Source: Streptomyces sp. Edi2 (GTDB lineage Bacteria; Actinomycetota; Actinomycetes; Streptomycetales; Streptomycetaceae). Taken from it: a stretch of 64,000 nt of DNA. Where the stretch lies: contig NZ_JBEJGX010000003.1 in the NCBI RefSeq assembly GCF_040253635.1, positions 8,519,501-8,583,500 on the forward strand. The letters are read 5' to 3'. The position numbers and the translations under genes are program-made. The notes under the pieces are model-generated. The model had not been told where the DNA came from. It saw only the letters and a list, made by a program, of their open reading frames with translations, and made no database searches. How positions within the stretch are numbered: the stretch's first letter is position 1; each line of letters starts with the position of its first letter. Below, piece by piece: positions 43,360 through 51,167 of this stretch.

Positions 43360-45366
43360 GTGGTCAGTGGTGGGGATACGACTCCGGAGCAGCGGTTGGA
43401 GAAGTTGCGGGGCCTGTTGATGGGCACGCGCAGTGGTTCGCGGGTGGAGCAGGCGCTGGGGCAGGGCAGCAAGGGCAATGTGCTGTTCGGGGCGGCGTTG
43501 CATGCCGCGGACCGGCTACGGGCGGGGAAGCCGGCGACCGATCTGGAGCAGAAGGTGCTGGGGGTGCTGCGGGCGGCACTGTCGGATGCTGAGATCAAGC
43601 AGTGGGGTGAGGTCTACCGGGAGGCGGTGACCAAGCTCGGCACGCTGGCGGTGGTGCCCGAGGTGATCACCAGCCGTTCGGTGAACACCGGCTACAGCTT
43701 CGCCGATTTGAAGGCGGGGTTCGCTCCGGTGGCGGCCGAGCACATGGCGCGGGCGAACGCGCAGGTCGTCGACCGGGAGGCGCTGGCGGCCGGCGGCGGC
43801 TTCGACAGCCCGGCGTTCCGCGCGGGCACGCGTGCTGCGGGCTTCGGGGTGACGGTCTTCAACTCTCCCGAAGCACCCACCGCCCTGACGGCGGACGGCA
43901 CCGAGGACACGGCCGACACCGAGGCCGCGGCCGGGGAACTTGCGGCGCCGCCGACGTTCAGGGCCAAGCTGGAGCTGGAGAGTTTCTACGTCCATCGGGC
44001 GGTCGGTGACCAGGGGGGCGGGAAGGACGAGATCTACTGGTGTGCCTCCTCCACCAGCGACAAGACGACCGGCCCCGGCTACAAGTCGCAGGAGTTCGGG
44101 GCCGTCAAGAAGGGGCAGACCCGTACCTTCACCGGGAACCGGACCGTCTTCGACGGCCAGGTGAGCAACGGCATGATCCTCAGCATGTACTGCTGGGAGG
44201 CCGACCAGTCCACCAGCGCCTGGTACGACAAACTCCAGACCGCCCTCAACCTCCTGTCCAAGAACCTCTTCGACACCTGGCAATGGAACCTGTACACCGG
44301 GGCCCTCGGTCCCGGTCTCAAGCTCGGCATCGCGATGGATGTCGCCATCTTCTTCATCTCGGTCGTCGAGCACCTGCGCAACGACGACGATCTCTCCTGC
44401 GAGCAGGTGTTCGTCCTCGACCGGTTCGACCTGGCCCTGCTCTCCCACCGCGGCGCCATCGACTGGCACTTCGACGGCGACGGCTACCACATCCTGAAGG
44501 TGAAGTACTCCGGCGACAAGGTGCCCTTCCCCTCCGGGAAGCTGGAGTACGTCGTCTATACCGGCGACACCCCCAGCACGCCCATCACCCTGGACTTCGA
44601 CAGCATGTCCCCGCCGGCCCTGTGCTCGTACAACGGCAAGCTCCACGCCCTGTACGTACGCCCCTCCGACCAGGCGGTCATGTGGACCTTCCAGAGCACC
44701 GGCGGAAACTGGAGCACGCCCCAGCGCATCCACGGCTGGAAGTCCTTCTACGCCCCGGCCCTGGCCGTCTACAGGGGCAAGCTGTACACCACCATCGTCT
44801 CCAGCAACGCGGCCGCCAGCCTAGTCTGGGCCTCCTTCAACGGCACCTCCTGGACCACGACGTCATCGGCCAACGCCGGGGACGGCGCCAAGGCCCCCGC
44901 CCTGGCATCGTGGCGCGACCAGCTGTGGATGTCGCACGTCGGACCGGACGGACGGATGTGGGAAAACTTCTCCGTCGGAGCCGACTGGAACAAATCCGGC
45001 GTTTATCACCCCTGGAGGACTGGCAGTCCCACCACCTTCGCCACACATGGGACCACTCTGTGGCACGCCTGCCGCGGGAGCGGCGACAAACAAGACCGTG
45101 TGGACTTGACCTACTGCGAACACAGCGGAGGCTACAAAGACGCTCCGACCCCCACCGGCTGGCGCGTATCGGCCGGACCGACCCTCGTCGCCCACAACAA
45201 CAGACTGTGGCTCTTCCTCCGCAGCATGAACAAGGTCCTGCTCGCCTCCACCCATACAGGCAACACGTGGAGCAACCCCCAGGCAGTCAATGCCGAGGCC
45301 AAACCGCAGAGTGAGACGGCCGCCGCCGTCCACAACGGCAAGCTCTACGTCATGTACCACCGCTGA
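43360..45366 (+). CDS. large unknown protein with C-terminal propeller/lectin-like repeats
   Basis: 668 residues from GTG 43360, preceded by GGAGGGAGC; ATG 43345 is less well placed. Three parts are visible. Residues 1-165 are helical (PEQRLEKLRGLLMGTRSGSR). Residues about 200-390 are a strand-rich domain (LELESFYVHRAVGDQGGGKD, DEIYWCASS, ending in LSCEQVFVLDRFDLAL) with one hydrophobic segment (LGIAMDVAIFFISVV). Residues about 395-668 are a repeat region whose units read APALAVYRGKLYT, APALASWRDQLWMSHVGPDG, VAHNNRLWLFLR and AAAVHNGKLYVMYHR, like beta-propeller lectins or sialidase blades. There is no signal peptide. The family is not recognised; a binding or toxin-like role is possible. A 107-codon gene follows. 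Confidence 0.7.
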   Translation: MVSGGDTTPEQRLEKLRGLLMGTRSGSRVEQALGQGSKGNVLFGAALHAADRLRAGKPATDLEQKVLGVLRAALSDAEIKQWGEVYREAVTKLGTLAVVPEVITSRSVNTGYSFADLKAGFAPVAAEHMARANAQVVDREALAAGGGFDSPAFRAGTRAAGFGVTVFNSPEAPTALTADGTEDTADTEAAAGELAAPPTFRAKLELESFYVHRAVGDQGGGKDEIYWCASSTSDKTTGPGYKSQEFGAVKKGQTRTFTGNRTVFDGQVSNGMILSMYCWEADQSTSAWYDKLQTALNLLSKNLFDTWQWNLYTGALGPGLKLGIAMDVAIFFISVVEHLRNDDDLSCEQVFVLDRFDLALLSHRGAIDWHFDGDGYHILKVKYSGDKVPFPSGKLEYVVYTGDTPSTPITLDFDSMSPPALCSYNGKLHALYVRPSDQAVMWTFQSTGGNWSTPQRIHGWKSFYAPALAVYRGKLYTTIVSSNAAASLVWASFNGTSWTTTSSANAGDGAKAPALASWRDQLWMSHVGPDGRMWENFSVGADWNKSGVYHPWRTGSPTTFATHGTTLWHACRGSGDKQDRVDLTYCEHSGGYKDAPTPTGWRVSAGPTLVAHNNRLWLFLRSMNKVLLASTHTGNTWSNPQAVNAEAKPQSETAAAVHNGKLYVMYHR

Positions 45367-45480
45367 CCCGCACCCCCACACCCGGCGTCGGGGGACGGAC
45401 AACCGGCCGCACCCCGACGTCGGCCCCAGGCCCAGCCCGCGATCTGCCACCCGCCCCATCACGCCAGGCAGGAGAGCACC

Positions 45481-45804
45481 ATGACCGTCGAGGAAACACC
45501 GCCCGCACAGGCCCCGCCCGACGACGCCGTCACGCAGGCCCCGCCTGTGATCACCGTGCGGGAAGTACCGGCCGCCGCCGACGCACGCGAGGCCCTGCTC
45601 AAGGCCATCGCCGCCGAAGCTCAAGCCGTCACCGACCAGCAAGCAGGGCAGGCCGCCCCGGCCCTGGAGACACTCGCCCGCGCCTACGCCCTGCTGACCG
45701 CCTCCGCCACCGCCGCCGCACCCGTCGGCGAGACCACCACGATCCCCCTGATGAACCGGGCCGGCGGTCACCAGGTCGGGCTCTGCCTCGAACTCGAACC
45801 GTAG
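45481..45804 (+). CDS. small Ala-rich helical protein downstream of the propeller protein
   Basis: 107 residues from ATG 45481, with GGAGAG seven bases upstream. The N-terminal 30 residues are Pro/Ala-rich, residues about 35-85 form one or two amphipathic helices (AREALLKAIAAEAQAVTDQQ and ALETLARAYALLTAS), and the end is IPLMNRAGGHQVGLCLELEP. No known family. Its position 114 bases after the large protein suggests co-transcription and a partner, chaperone or immunity-type role, but nothing in the sequence proves this. Confidence 0.6.
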   Translation: MTVEETPPAQAPPDDAVTQAPPVITVREVPAAADAREALLKAIAAEAQAVTDQQAGQAAPALETLARAYALLTASATAAAPVGETTTIPLMNRAGGHQVGLCLELEP

Positions 45805-45987
45805 GCAGCGAATGGGCAGTCGCGGTGACATCCGCATTGGGGCCAGCTCTCCGTGATCGCCAGCCGCTCACCGCGGTGGCCTTCTGCCGGACCGCCGCGG
45901 CCTTCGCCCACTCGACCCTGGCGATGGCCACAGTGTGGTGCCGTCTCCGATTCAGTGGGCGCGTCGCGCGAGGCATCACGGCGCCCG

Positions 45988-46225
45988 TCACGAACGCGCG
46001 CTTCGAGCGCGGCGCACCGAGGCTTCCAAAGCCGCCATCAGGTCTTCGGGAGGAGCCGGCTCTCGCGGCGGGGCCGTCTGGCCGCCGGCGGCGAGCGTGT
46101 CCACGAGCATGTTGAGGGCGGCGGCATAGTCGTCGTGCAGTTCGGCGACCTCCACCCCGGACATTTCCGAGATCAGCACCTCCGCGAGTTCCACCTCCCG
46201 TCCCGTGGTCGGGACAGAGCTACTG
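45988..46225 (-). pseudogene. Ku-family NHEJ protein, C-terminal fragment
   Basis: About 78 codons read VELAEVLISEMSGVEVAELH, DDYAAALNMLVDTLAAG and PEDLMAALEASVRRARSARS before the stop at 45988. This matches the end of the bacterial Ku bridge region and tail (LHDxYxxAL...DLMAALEASV). The DNA-ring part of Ku is missing; upstream sequence is unrelated. Confidence 0.65.
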
Positions 46226-46390
46226 ATTTGGGGGTATGGCGATGGTTCTTGGGGGGTGTAGCTCTGCGGTGGATCGTGGTGATCATTCCGTCGAGTTGAG
46301 GTACGGCCCGGTGTGCCAGACGCTTGAGGAGAACGCCGAGGCGGAGGTGAAGGCGGCGACCCTCGACTACGAAAACGTCGCTCCGGACGC

Positions 46391-46708
46391 GAGGGGTGCC
46401 AGAAGATCGCGCCGGTAGGGGGCTGGCACACCGTTGTCGCCCTGGGACACACCCTCCTCCGTCAGGACAAGACCGTCCATCTGATGCTCACGATCGAGTC
46501 GGCGGAACTCCGCATCGCGGTAGGGCCGCAGAGCGACGCCCGCCTCGATCAGCTCTTCGACGACACGTGCGCAACGGTGGTCCGTACGGCGCTGGAGCAG
46601 GAGCAGGCCCAGCCGGGAGACCGCCAGGTCGTCTACAACCCCATTGCCCGTCTCTCCCGGACCCGTCCCGCCGTGAACCGCAGGCGTACACGTCAATTCC
46701 TGCCGTAG
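46391..46708 (+). pseudogene. unknown protein fragment
   Basis: A plus-strand frame with coding bias ends at 46708; the clearest part is GGWHTVVALGHTLLRQDKTV and LTIESAELRIAVGPQSDARL. The first start codon in frame is ATG 46484, which would cut into what looks like conserved sequence, so the gene is probably 5'-truncated. No family is recognised. Confidence 0.4.
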
Positions 46709-46749
46709 AGGTCTCCGTTCGCCTGTCGGTAGAAGATCTGACGTCTACC

Positions 46750-47190
46750 GTGGGTGATGTGTCCTCCGCATCTGCGCCCCCGGCTGGTGGGCCCCCGCCA
46801 CCAGGCCGACGGCAGCGGCTGCGAGCACGCTGGGCCGACCGGCACGCTCTGCCTCGGTTCGCCTTCTGGTTGCTCAGCCGGGGCACGGTTGTGCTGGCGG
46901 TGTGCGCGGGGCTGTATGTGCTCAACGGGTTCCTGATCGGCTGGGCGAACGCCTACGACGTGATGACCGGGATCACCTCGCCAGCGGCTGTCCGCTCCCC
47001 GTGGTGCGCTTGGCCGTTGTCCCTCGCGGGCTGGGCCGCGATCCCCGCCGTCATCGGCGCTGCGGCCGGCTACGTCATCACCGAGCAGATCCAGGCCCAC
47101 CACGCGCGCGAGCTGAGCGACGTCCTGGATGAACTGCGCCGCCTAGCCGAACCCCCCGGCCCGCCCCCCTCCTCCGGGAGTGGCTCGTGA
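46750..47190 (+). CDS. DUF6313-like membrane protein
   Basis: 146 residues from GTG 46750 (GTG 46759 is possible). A Pro-rich, Arg-rich start is followed by RWADRHALPRFAFWLLSRGT, then two or three helices including VLAVCAGLYVLNGFLIGWA and WPLSLAGWAAIPAVIGAAAG. The AYDVMTGITSP segment between helices and the TM layout fit the DUF6313 family. It overlaps the next gene by four bases (47187-47190). It lies in a zone of mobile-element debris and may be cargo. Confidence 0.6.
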   Translation: MGDVSSASAPPAGGPPPPGRRQRLRARWADRHALPRFAFWLLSRGTVVLAVCAGLYVLNGFLIGWANAYDVMTGITSPAAVRSPWCAWPLSLAGWAAIPAVIGAAAGYVITEQIQAHHARELSDVLDELRRLAEPPGPPPSSGSGS

Positions 47191-47486
47191 TCACCCTGCA
47201 CGAGGTGCACGAGCAGGGCAGCGAAGCCGTCAGGGCCGCAGTCCTGGCTTTCGGCGCCCGCCACCCCCTTGACGGCCCAGGCGCCGAACCGGACTGGAGT
47301 TGGGCAGAGAAGCACTTCACCTACCTGATCGAGGCCATCATGGGAACGGCAGCACCCCCGCAGAACAGCGCCGCAGCCATCGTGCGCCGGACCAAAAACG
47401 AAGCCATCGGCTTCCTGTTGGCGGTCAACACCCGGCCGAACTACCGCTGCCCCATCTGCGTCAAGCGGCAACGGCACTCGCTGTGA
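47187..47486 (+). CDS. hypothetical small protein with CxxC
   Basis: 99 residues from GTG 47187, translationally coupled to the upstream membrane protein gene. HEVHEQGSEAVRAAVLAFGA and WSWAEKHFTYLIEAIMG are followed by a C-terminal NYRCPICVKRQRHSL in which one CxxC pair may bind metal with a partner. The family is unknown. Confidence 0.6.
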   Translation: MITLHEVHEQGSEAVRAAVLAFGARHPLDGPGAEPDWSWAEKHFTYLIEAIMGTAAPPQNSAAAIVRRTKNEAIGFLLAVNTRPNYRCPICVKRQRHSL

Positions 47487-47508
47487 GCCACCGGCCTACC
47501 CTGGAGAC

Positions 47509-48267
47509 GTGGTGACGGACGCAGAACGCGCCGAGCACGCAGCCCGCCTGCGCGGACTGCTCTCGCTCGCCTGCCCGGACGCCTCCGACACTGCCATCGC
47601 CGCCACCGCAGAAGCCATCACACAGCAGGCCGGGGAAACCCCTCACGAACCAGTCCCTCAAGCCTCTCAACTCAACCAGCCCGAACTTCCATCAGCCTCT
47701 AAGGGACACTCCCGGCGCGCCGGTTCCGAAGCGACTTGGTCTGGCGGCCGGACGGTCCCGACGGATGTGACGCGAGTACGCGACGTGGTCCGTGATGTGG
47801 TGGCCGAGGTGGCCCCAGAGGAACTGCCGCTGGTAGCGGGGTTGGCCGAATTCGACGACGCTACGGCCGTACAGCGGCTGGGCGGTCGGGGCGGGCGGCG
47901 CGAGCTCCTGGGATTCGGTCTCGACGACGCCGCGCTGGTGACTCCCGTCGTGTGGCTGACGGTGCACCAGGCGGTGCAGCGGATCGTGGGTGCTGCGGTG
48001 GGCAGCGCGGCCAGCGCAGCGAGATCCGCGCTGCGCAAGCTCTTCCACAGGCGGACTGAAGCCGTGACAGTTCCGCCGCTGACCCGTGAACAGCTGGCCG
48101 AAGTGCGGGAGTCGGTGCTGGAGATGGCCAGTCAGCAAGGCCTGGGAAAGGAGCGCGCGTCGACGATTGCCGACGCGCTGATGGCCAGGCTGGCGCTGCC
48201 CGGGGCGGAGGATTCCGGTCTGGACAGCACAACCGGTCCGGCCGGACCGGCCGACGGCGAGGCGTAA
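47509..48267 (+). CDS. hypothetical protein
   Basis: 252 residues from GTG 47509 or the following GTG 47512. An N-terminal helical part (EHAARLRGLLSLACPDASDT) is followed by a polar linker, a domain with VTPVVWLTVHQAVQRIVGAA and a C-terminal helical segment (REQLAEVRESVLEMASQQGL). No family is recognised. It continues the operon of the DUF6313-like gene after a 22-base gap. Confidence 0.6.
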   Translation: MVTDAERAEHAARLRGLLSLACPDASDTAIAATAEAITQQAGETPHEPVPQASQLNQPELPSASKGHSRRAGSEATWSGGRTVPTDVTRVRDVVRDVVAEVAPEELPLVAGLAEFDDATAVQRLGGRGGRRELLGFGLDDAALVTPVVWLTVHQAVQRIVGAAVGSAASAARSALRKLFHRRTEAVTVPPLTREQLAEVRESVLEMASQQGLGKERASTIADALMARLALPGAEDSGLDSTTGPAGPADGEA

Positions 48268-48407
48268 TGGTCGGCTTACCCATCGATGCCGCTCCTGAAG
48301 CTGGGGAACGGTCCACCTCGGACCGCTCGACGAACGGGTCCCCGCGGTCAGCATGACGCCCCGTTTCCGGTCTCGGGGCTTAGCCCCAAGGCCGTACATG
48401 TCCGGCC

Positions 48408-49025
48408 TTGCCGGACGCGGGCGCGTTCCTCCGTGCCGCGCCGGGCTGGTTCGCCCTGGACCGGACCGCCGGCCAGGTGGCCGCTCTGTACGCGGCTTGC
48501 GAGAAGGACACTCTGCGGGCCCAGCTGACCGGCTGGCTGGAGCGTACGGGCACCCCGGTCCTCGTCGTCCGTGGCCTCGGCAGCCAGAGCTACGTGCAGG
48601 TCGTACGCGAACGTACGGCCCGCGACCCGCGCCCGGCCGTGCTGCTCTACGTCGGCGACTTCGACGCCTCGGGCGCCGACATCGAGCGGGACTGGTTGGC
48701 CCGTACGTCCTGCTGGAGCCATGTGGAGCGCGTCGTGCTCACGCACGACCAGGTCCGCGAACACGCTCTGCCCGCGGCCGCGGGGAAGGCCGGTGATCCG
48801 CGTTGGGCGGGGTTCGCACGCCGGTACGGGCTCGACCCGAGCCGGCCGGTGCAGTGGGAGGCTGAGGCCCTCGAACCGACCGAGCTGCAGCGCCTGGTCC
48901 TCGCCGCCGTCACCCCATACGTCGACGAGGGTGTGCTCGGCGACCGAATCGCGGAGGAAGAGCGGCAGCGTGAACAGCTCCGGGCCTTCGCCGAGGGGTG
49001 GCCGTCTCCGCCGGGCGCCGGGTGA
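48408..49025 (+). pseudogene. TOPRIM/Spo11-like protein, N-terminally truncated
   Basis: About 205 codons without a good start (a TTG at 48408 only). LVVRGLGSQSYVQVVRERT and LLYVGDFDASGADIERDWLA resemble the Glu and Asp-x-Asp parts of a TOPRIM fold as in topoisomerase VI A/DUF2399 proteins of mobile elements. The C-terminal part is helical and ends EEERQREQLRAFAEGW. The usual N-terminal winged-helix region is absent, so it is probably a remnant of a plasmid- or ICE-borne gene. Confidence 0.45.
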
Positions 49026-49060
49026 CTTCCGAAGGCGTCGACAGGTCTACCGTCTCGGTG

Positions 49061-49585
49061 TCATCCGCGTTGGTTCAGTGCCCGGGTCAGCTCGCGGTTG
49101 GCGGCGCGCGCGGCTTCCAGTTCGGCTTCCCGTTCTTCTAGGCGTGGTGCCAGCTCGACATTGCGCTGTTCCAGCTGGGCGATCCTGCGGCGGTGTTCGT
49201 CGATGTCCGCCGGGGCGCCGAGTCCCGACTCGCGCCACGCCTGTTCTCCAAGGTCCTGGGACAGGCGCTTTTCCAGTTGCTGGACGCGGGCGGCGAGGCG
49301 GGCGGCGCGGGCGCCCGCGTTGGCCAGATCGGCTTGGAGGGACGCCTGGGTAGCAGCCGACCCGCGGGCAGGTGTGGGGCCGGTTGGTTGGCGGGCGGCG
49401 GCGTGCAGTTCTTCCAGGAGGTCGCGGTGGCGGTAGAGGAAGGTGCGGTCGACGCGCGCGGTACGGGCGATGGCTGAGGCGGTCAGTGAGGTGCCGTCGC
49501 GGGTGGCGCTGGCCAGGGCGGTGCGCACGCGCTGGCGGCGCCGTTCGGTGTCCTGGTGGCGGCCGTCGTTCATGGGCGTGGTCAC
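49061..49585 (-). CDS. DUF6262/TnpC-like transposition accessory protein
   Basis: 174 residues from GTG 49585. RRQRVRTALASATRDGTSLT, then ASAIARTARVDRTFLYRHRD and LLEELHAAAR, form an N-terminal HTH, followed by a long coiled coil (about 85-170, with ARVQQLEKRL and RRIAQLEQRNVEL). This is the DUF6262 family encoded third in Tn554-type transposons, where TnpC influences transposition orientation or efficiency. It appears intact although tnpA and tnpB are not. The GTGA at its start suggests it once overlapped the tnpB stop. Confidence 0.8.
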   Translation of the reverse strand: MTTPMNDGRHQDTERRRQRVRTALASATRDGTSLTASAIARTARVDRTFLYRHRDLLEELHAAARQPTGPTPARGSAATQASLQADLANAGARAARLAARVQQLEKRLSQDLGEQAWRESGLGAPADIDEHRRRIAQLEQRNVELAPRLEEREAELEAARAANRELTRALNQRG

Positions 49586-49587
49586 AG

Positions 49588-50177
49588 CGGGTTCCTCGTC
49601 GGTCGGACGTCGGGCGGGGCTGTCCGACGCGGGGCATGCCGAGCGGGACGGTGCGGCTGCGGCGCACGAGGCCGACGGCCTGCTCGATCTGGGCGCGGTC
49701 TTCGGGGGTGAGGTCGTCGAGGTCGGTCTTGACCCGGTCGATGAGGCGGCGGATGCGCTGGATCTCCTCTTCGGCCGGCATGGCCTGGGCTCGCGCCCAG
49801 TCGTCGGCCTCGAACGCGGACATCAGGCGTTCGCGGCTGCGGAGCAGGTCGGCGAGGTGGGCCTGGAGGTCGGGGAGGTAGGAGACGTCGGTGGAGAAGT
49901 GCTCGCAGCCCAGGCAGCGGAACCGCAGGGGGCAGGCGTGGCCACCGGCGGCGACGTTGGAGGGTTCGCGGCAGACGCCGTAGGGCGTGGCGACCTCGCC
50001 GATCGAGCGGCGGACGTGCTCGGAGTCGAGCAGGCTCTTCGCGGCGCGCCAGACCCGGTTGCCGTGGCGGTCGAACTGCAGGGCGGTGACGCGGTCGACG
50101 GCTTCGCGGCGTCGTTCGGTGTTGACTAATGGTGGAGTCGGGTATTGGAACCGTCGGAATGCCTCAGCCACTGCGGC
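49588..50177 (-). pseudogene. tnpB, 3' part beyond the inserted element
   Basis: The frame resumes AVAEAFRRFQYPTPPLVNTE and continues YGVCREPSNVAAGGHACPLR with RCLGCEHFSTDVSYLPDLQ, a Cys cluster (C-x5-C-x2-C) typical of the end of Tn554-type TnpB. Near 49620 the expected stop overlapping tnpC (CTGTGACC) is in another frame, so a one-base lesion lets the reading run on into tnpC. Confidence 0.75.
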
Positions 50178-50210
50178 CCCAATTAGCACCGGCCCGGCCG
50201 TCGAATCGCC

Positions 50211-50435
50211 TCACTTGGTGCCGAACATGAGGACGTCTCCGGGTTGGCAGTGGAGCTCGCGGCAGATCGCGCTGAGGGTGCTGAAACGGATCGCCTTGGC
50301 GCGGTCGTTCTTGAGAATGGATAGGTTCGCAACCGTCACTCCGACACGTTCGGCGAGTTCGGCGAGGGTCATGCCGTGGTCGGCCAGTAGCCGGTCGAGG
50401 TGGCAGTGGATCTCGTGCGGGTCCTCCGGTGGCAT
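50211..50435 (-). CDS. small XRE/YozG-type HTH regulator
   Basis: 74 residues from ATG 50435, which overlaps the DUF2975 stop by one base (TGATG). HLDRLLADHGMTLAELAERV, then GVTVANLSILKNDRAKAIRF and LSAICRELHCQPGDVL, are a full XRE domain and almost the whole protein, as in YozG. Such proteins are always paired with a DUF2975 membrane protein. It probably represses its own operon through the palindrome at 51072-51114. It is the last gene before the left end of the element. Confidence 0.88.
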   Translation of the reverse strand: MPPEDPHEIHCHLDRLLADHGMTLAELAERVGVTVANLSILKNDRAKAIRFSTLSAICRELHCQPGDVLMFGTK

Positions 50436-51049
50436 CAGACCAGGCCCTCCGTGTCCTCTCGCAGTCGAGCACCCCGGCGGAACGCCGCTGCCGCAGCTGC
50501 GGTCAGCAAGGCCCCGAACTCCGCCGCTGTGTTCATGGCGTAGGGAGTGTGGACAGCCTGCTCCACCGGCGTGCCGTCGATCAGGAGGTTCGTCGTCAGG
50601 ATGTCCAGGGCCGGAGGGAGTATGCCGATCAGGAGGAGGGCTCCGGCGATGACGAGCAGGCGGCGGGTGTTCCGCGGGAGGAAGAAGTCCCCCGCGTGGA
50701 ATGTGCGGGCTATGAGGAGGACAACGTAGAAGATCACGATCAGCAGGACCGCGCCGGTCAGGTTGGGCAGGGTCAACAGCAGTCGATCGACGAGCCCCGG
50801 GTCGTGGAAGACCAGGTTGGCCTGGCCGGTCCCGCGCAGCGTCACCGGCCCGGTGGCAGTGGCGCTGGGCACAGACGCGGCAGCGTCGATACTGACCTTG
50901 CGGGTGTCGATCATGGACGGGAAGGGCCCGACCACCCCGAGGATCGGGAACACGACCTTGATCAGGCCCACCAGCAGCAGCCCCAACCCCACGGCCATCT
51001 CCAGCACATGATTGTTGGCCCGCACCCACCAAGGCGACGTTTCAGACAT
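50435..51049 (-). CDS. DUF2975-type membrane protein
   Basis: 204 residues with four hydrophobic helices (VLEMAVGLGLLLVGLIKVVF, LTGAVLLIVIFYVVLLIA, LLVIAGALLLIGILPPAL and FGALLTAAAAAAFRRG). The conserved LLLIGILPPALDI near helix 3 and the coupled XRE gene define the DUF2975/YozG pair. Its role is unknown; here it travels as cargo of the element. An A/T-rich palindrome precedes it. Confidence 0.8.
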   Translation of the reverse strand: MSETSPWWVRANNHVLEMAVGLGLLLVGLIKVVFPILGVVGPFPSMIDTRKVSIDAAASVPSATATGPVTLRGTGQANLVFHDPGLVDRLLLTLPNLTGAVLLIVIFYVVLLIARTFHAGDFFLPRNTRRLLVIAGALLLIGILPPALDILTTNLLIDGTPVEQAVHTPYAMNTAAEFGALLTAAAAAAFRRGARLREDTEGLV

Positions 51050-51071
51050 GAGGATTCCCCTTGCTCGAACG

Positions 51072-51114
51072 GCTCCATATCGTTATTCGATGCTATCGAT
51101 AAACGATATGGAGC
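51072..51114. promoter_or_regulatory. long A/T-rich palindrome, operator of the DUF2975/XRE operon
   Basis: GCTCCATATCGTTATTCGAT (51072-51091) matches the reverse complement of 51095-51114 at 18 of 20 positions, with three bases between. It lies 23 bases upstream of the DUF2975 start. ATATCGTT/AACGATAT and TATCGATA boxes are of the type expected for XRE repressors. Confidence 0.7.
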
Positions 51115-51167
51115 TGTCAAGGTGGGCGCGATATCTCGACGGGGTCCTTGGCGAACGCCCTGGAGAG

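Noticed and set aside
43032..43598. 188-codon minus frame upstream of the propeller gene
   Set aside because: Weak codon bias and overlap with the start of the well-supported plus-strand gene.
46236..46418. 60-codon plus frame beginning MAMVLGGCSSAVDRGDHSVE
   Set aside because: No family, doubtful start, and it ends in basic noise; overlaps the region between the Ku and unknown fragments.
49047..49585. Continuation of the tnpB frame through tnpC
   Set aside because: Reading becomes Arg/Pro-rich noise after the frameshift near 49620; the tnpC frame carries the HTH and coiled coil.
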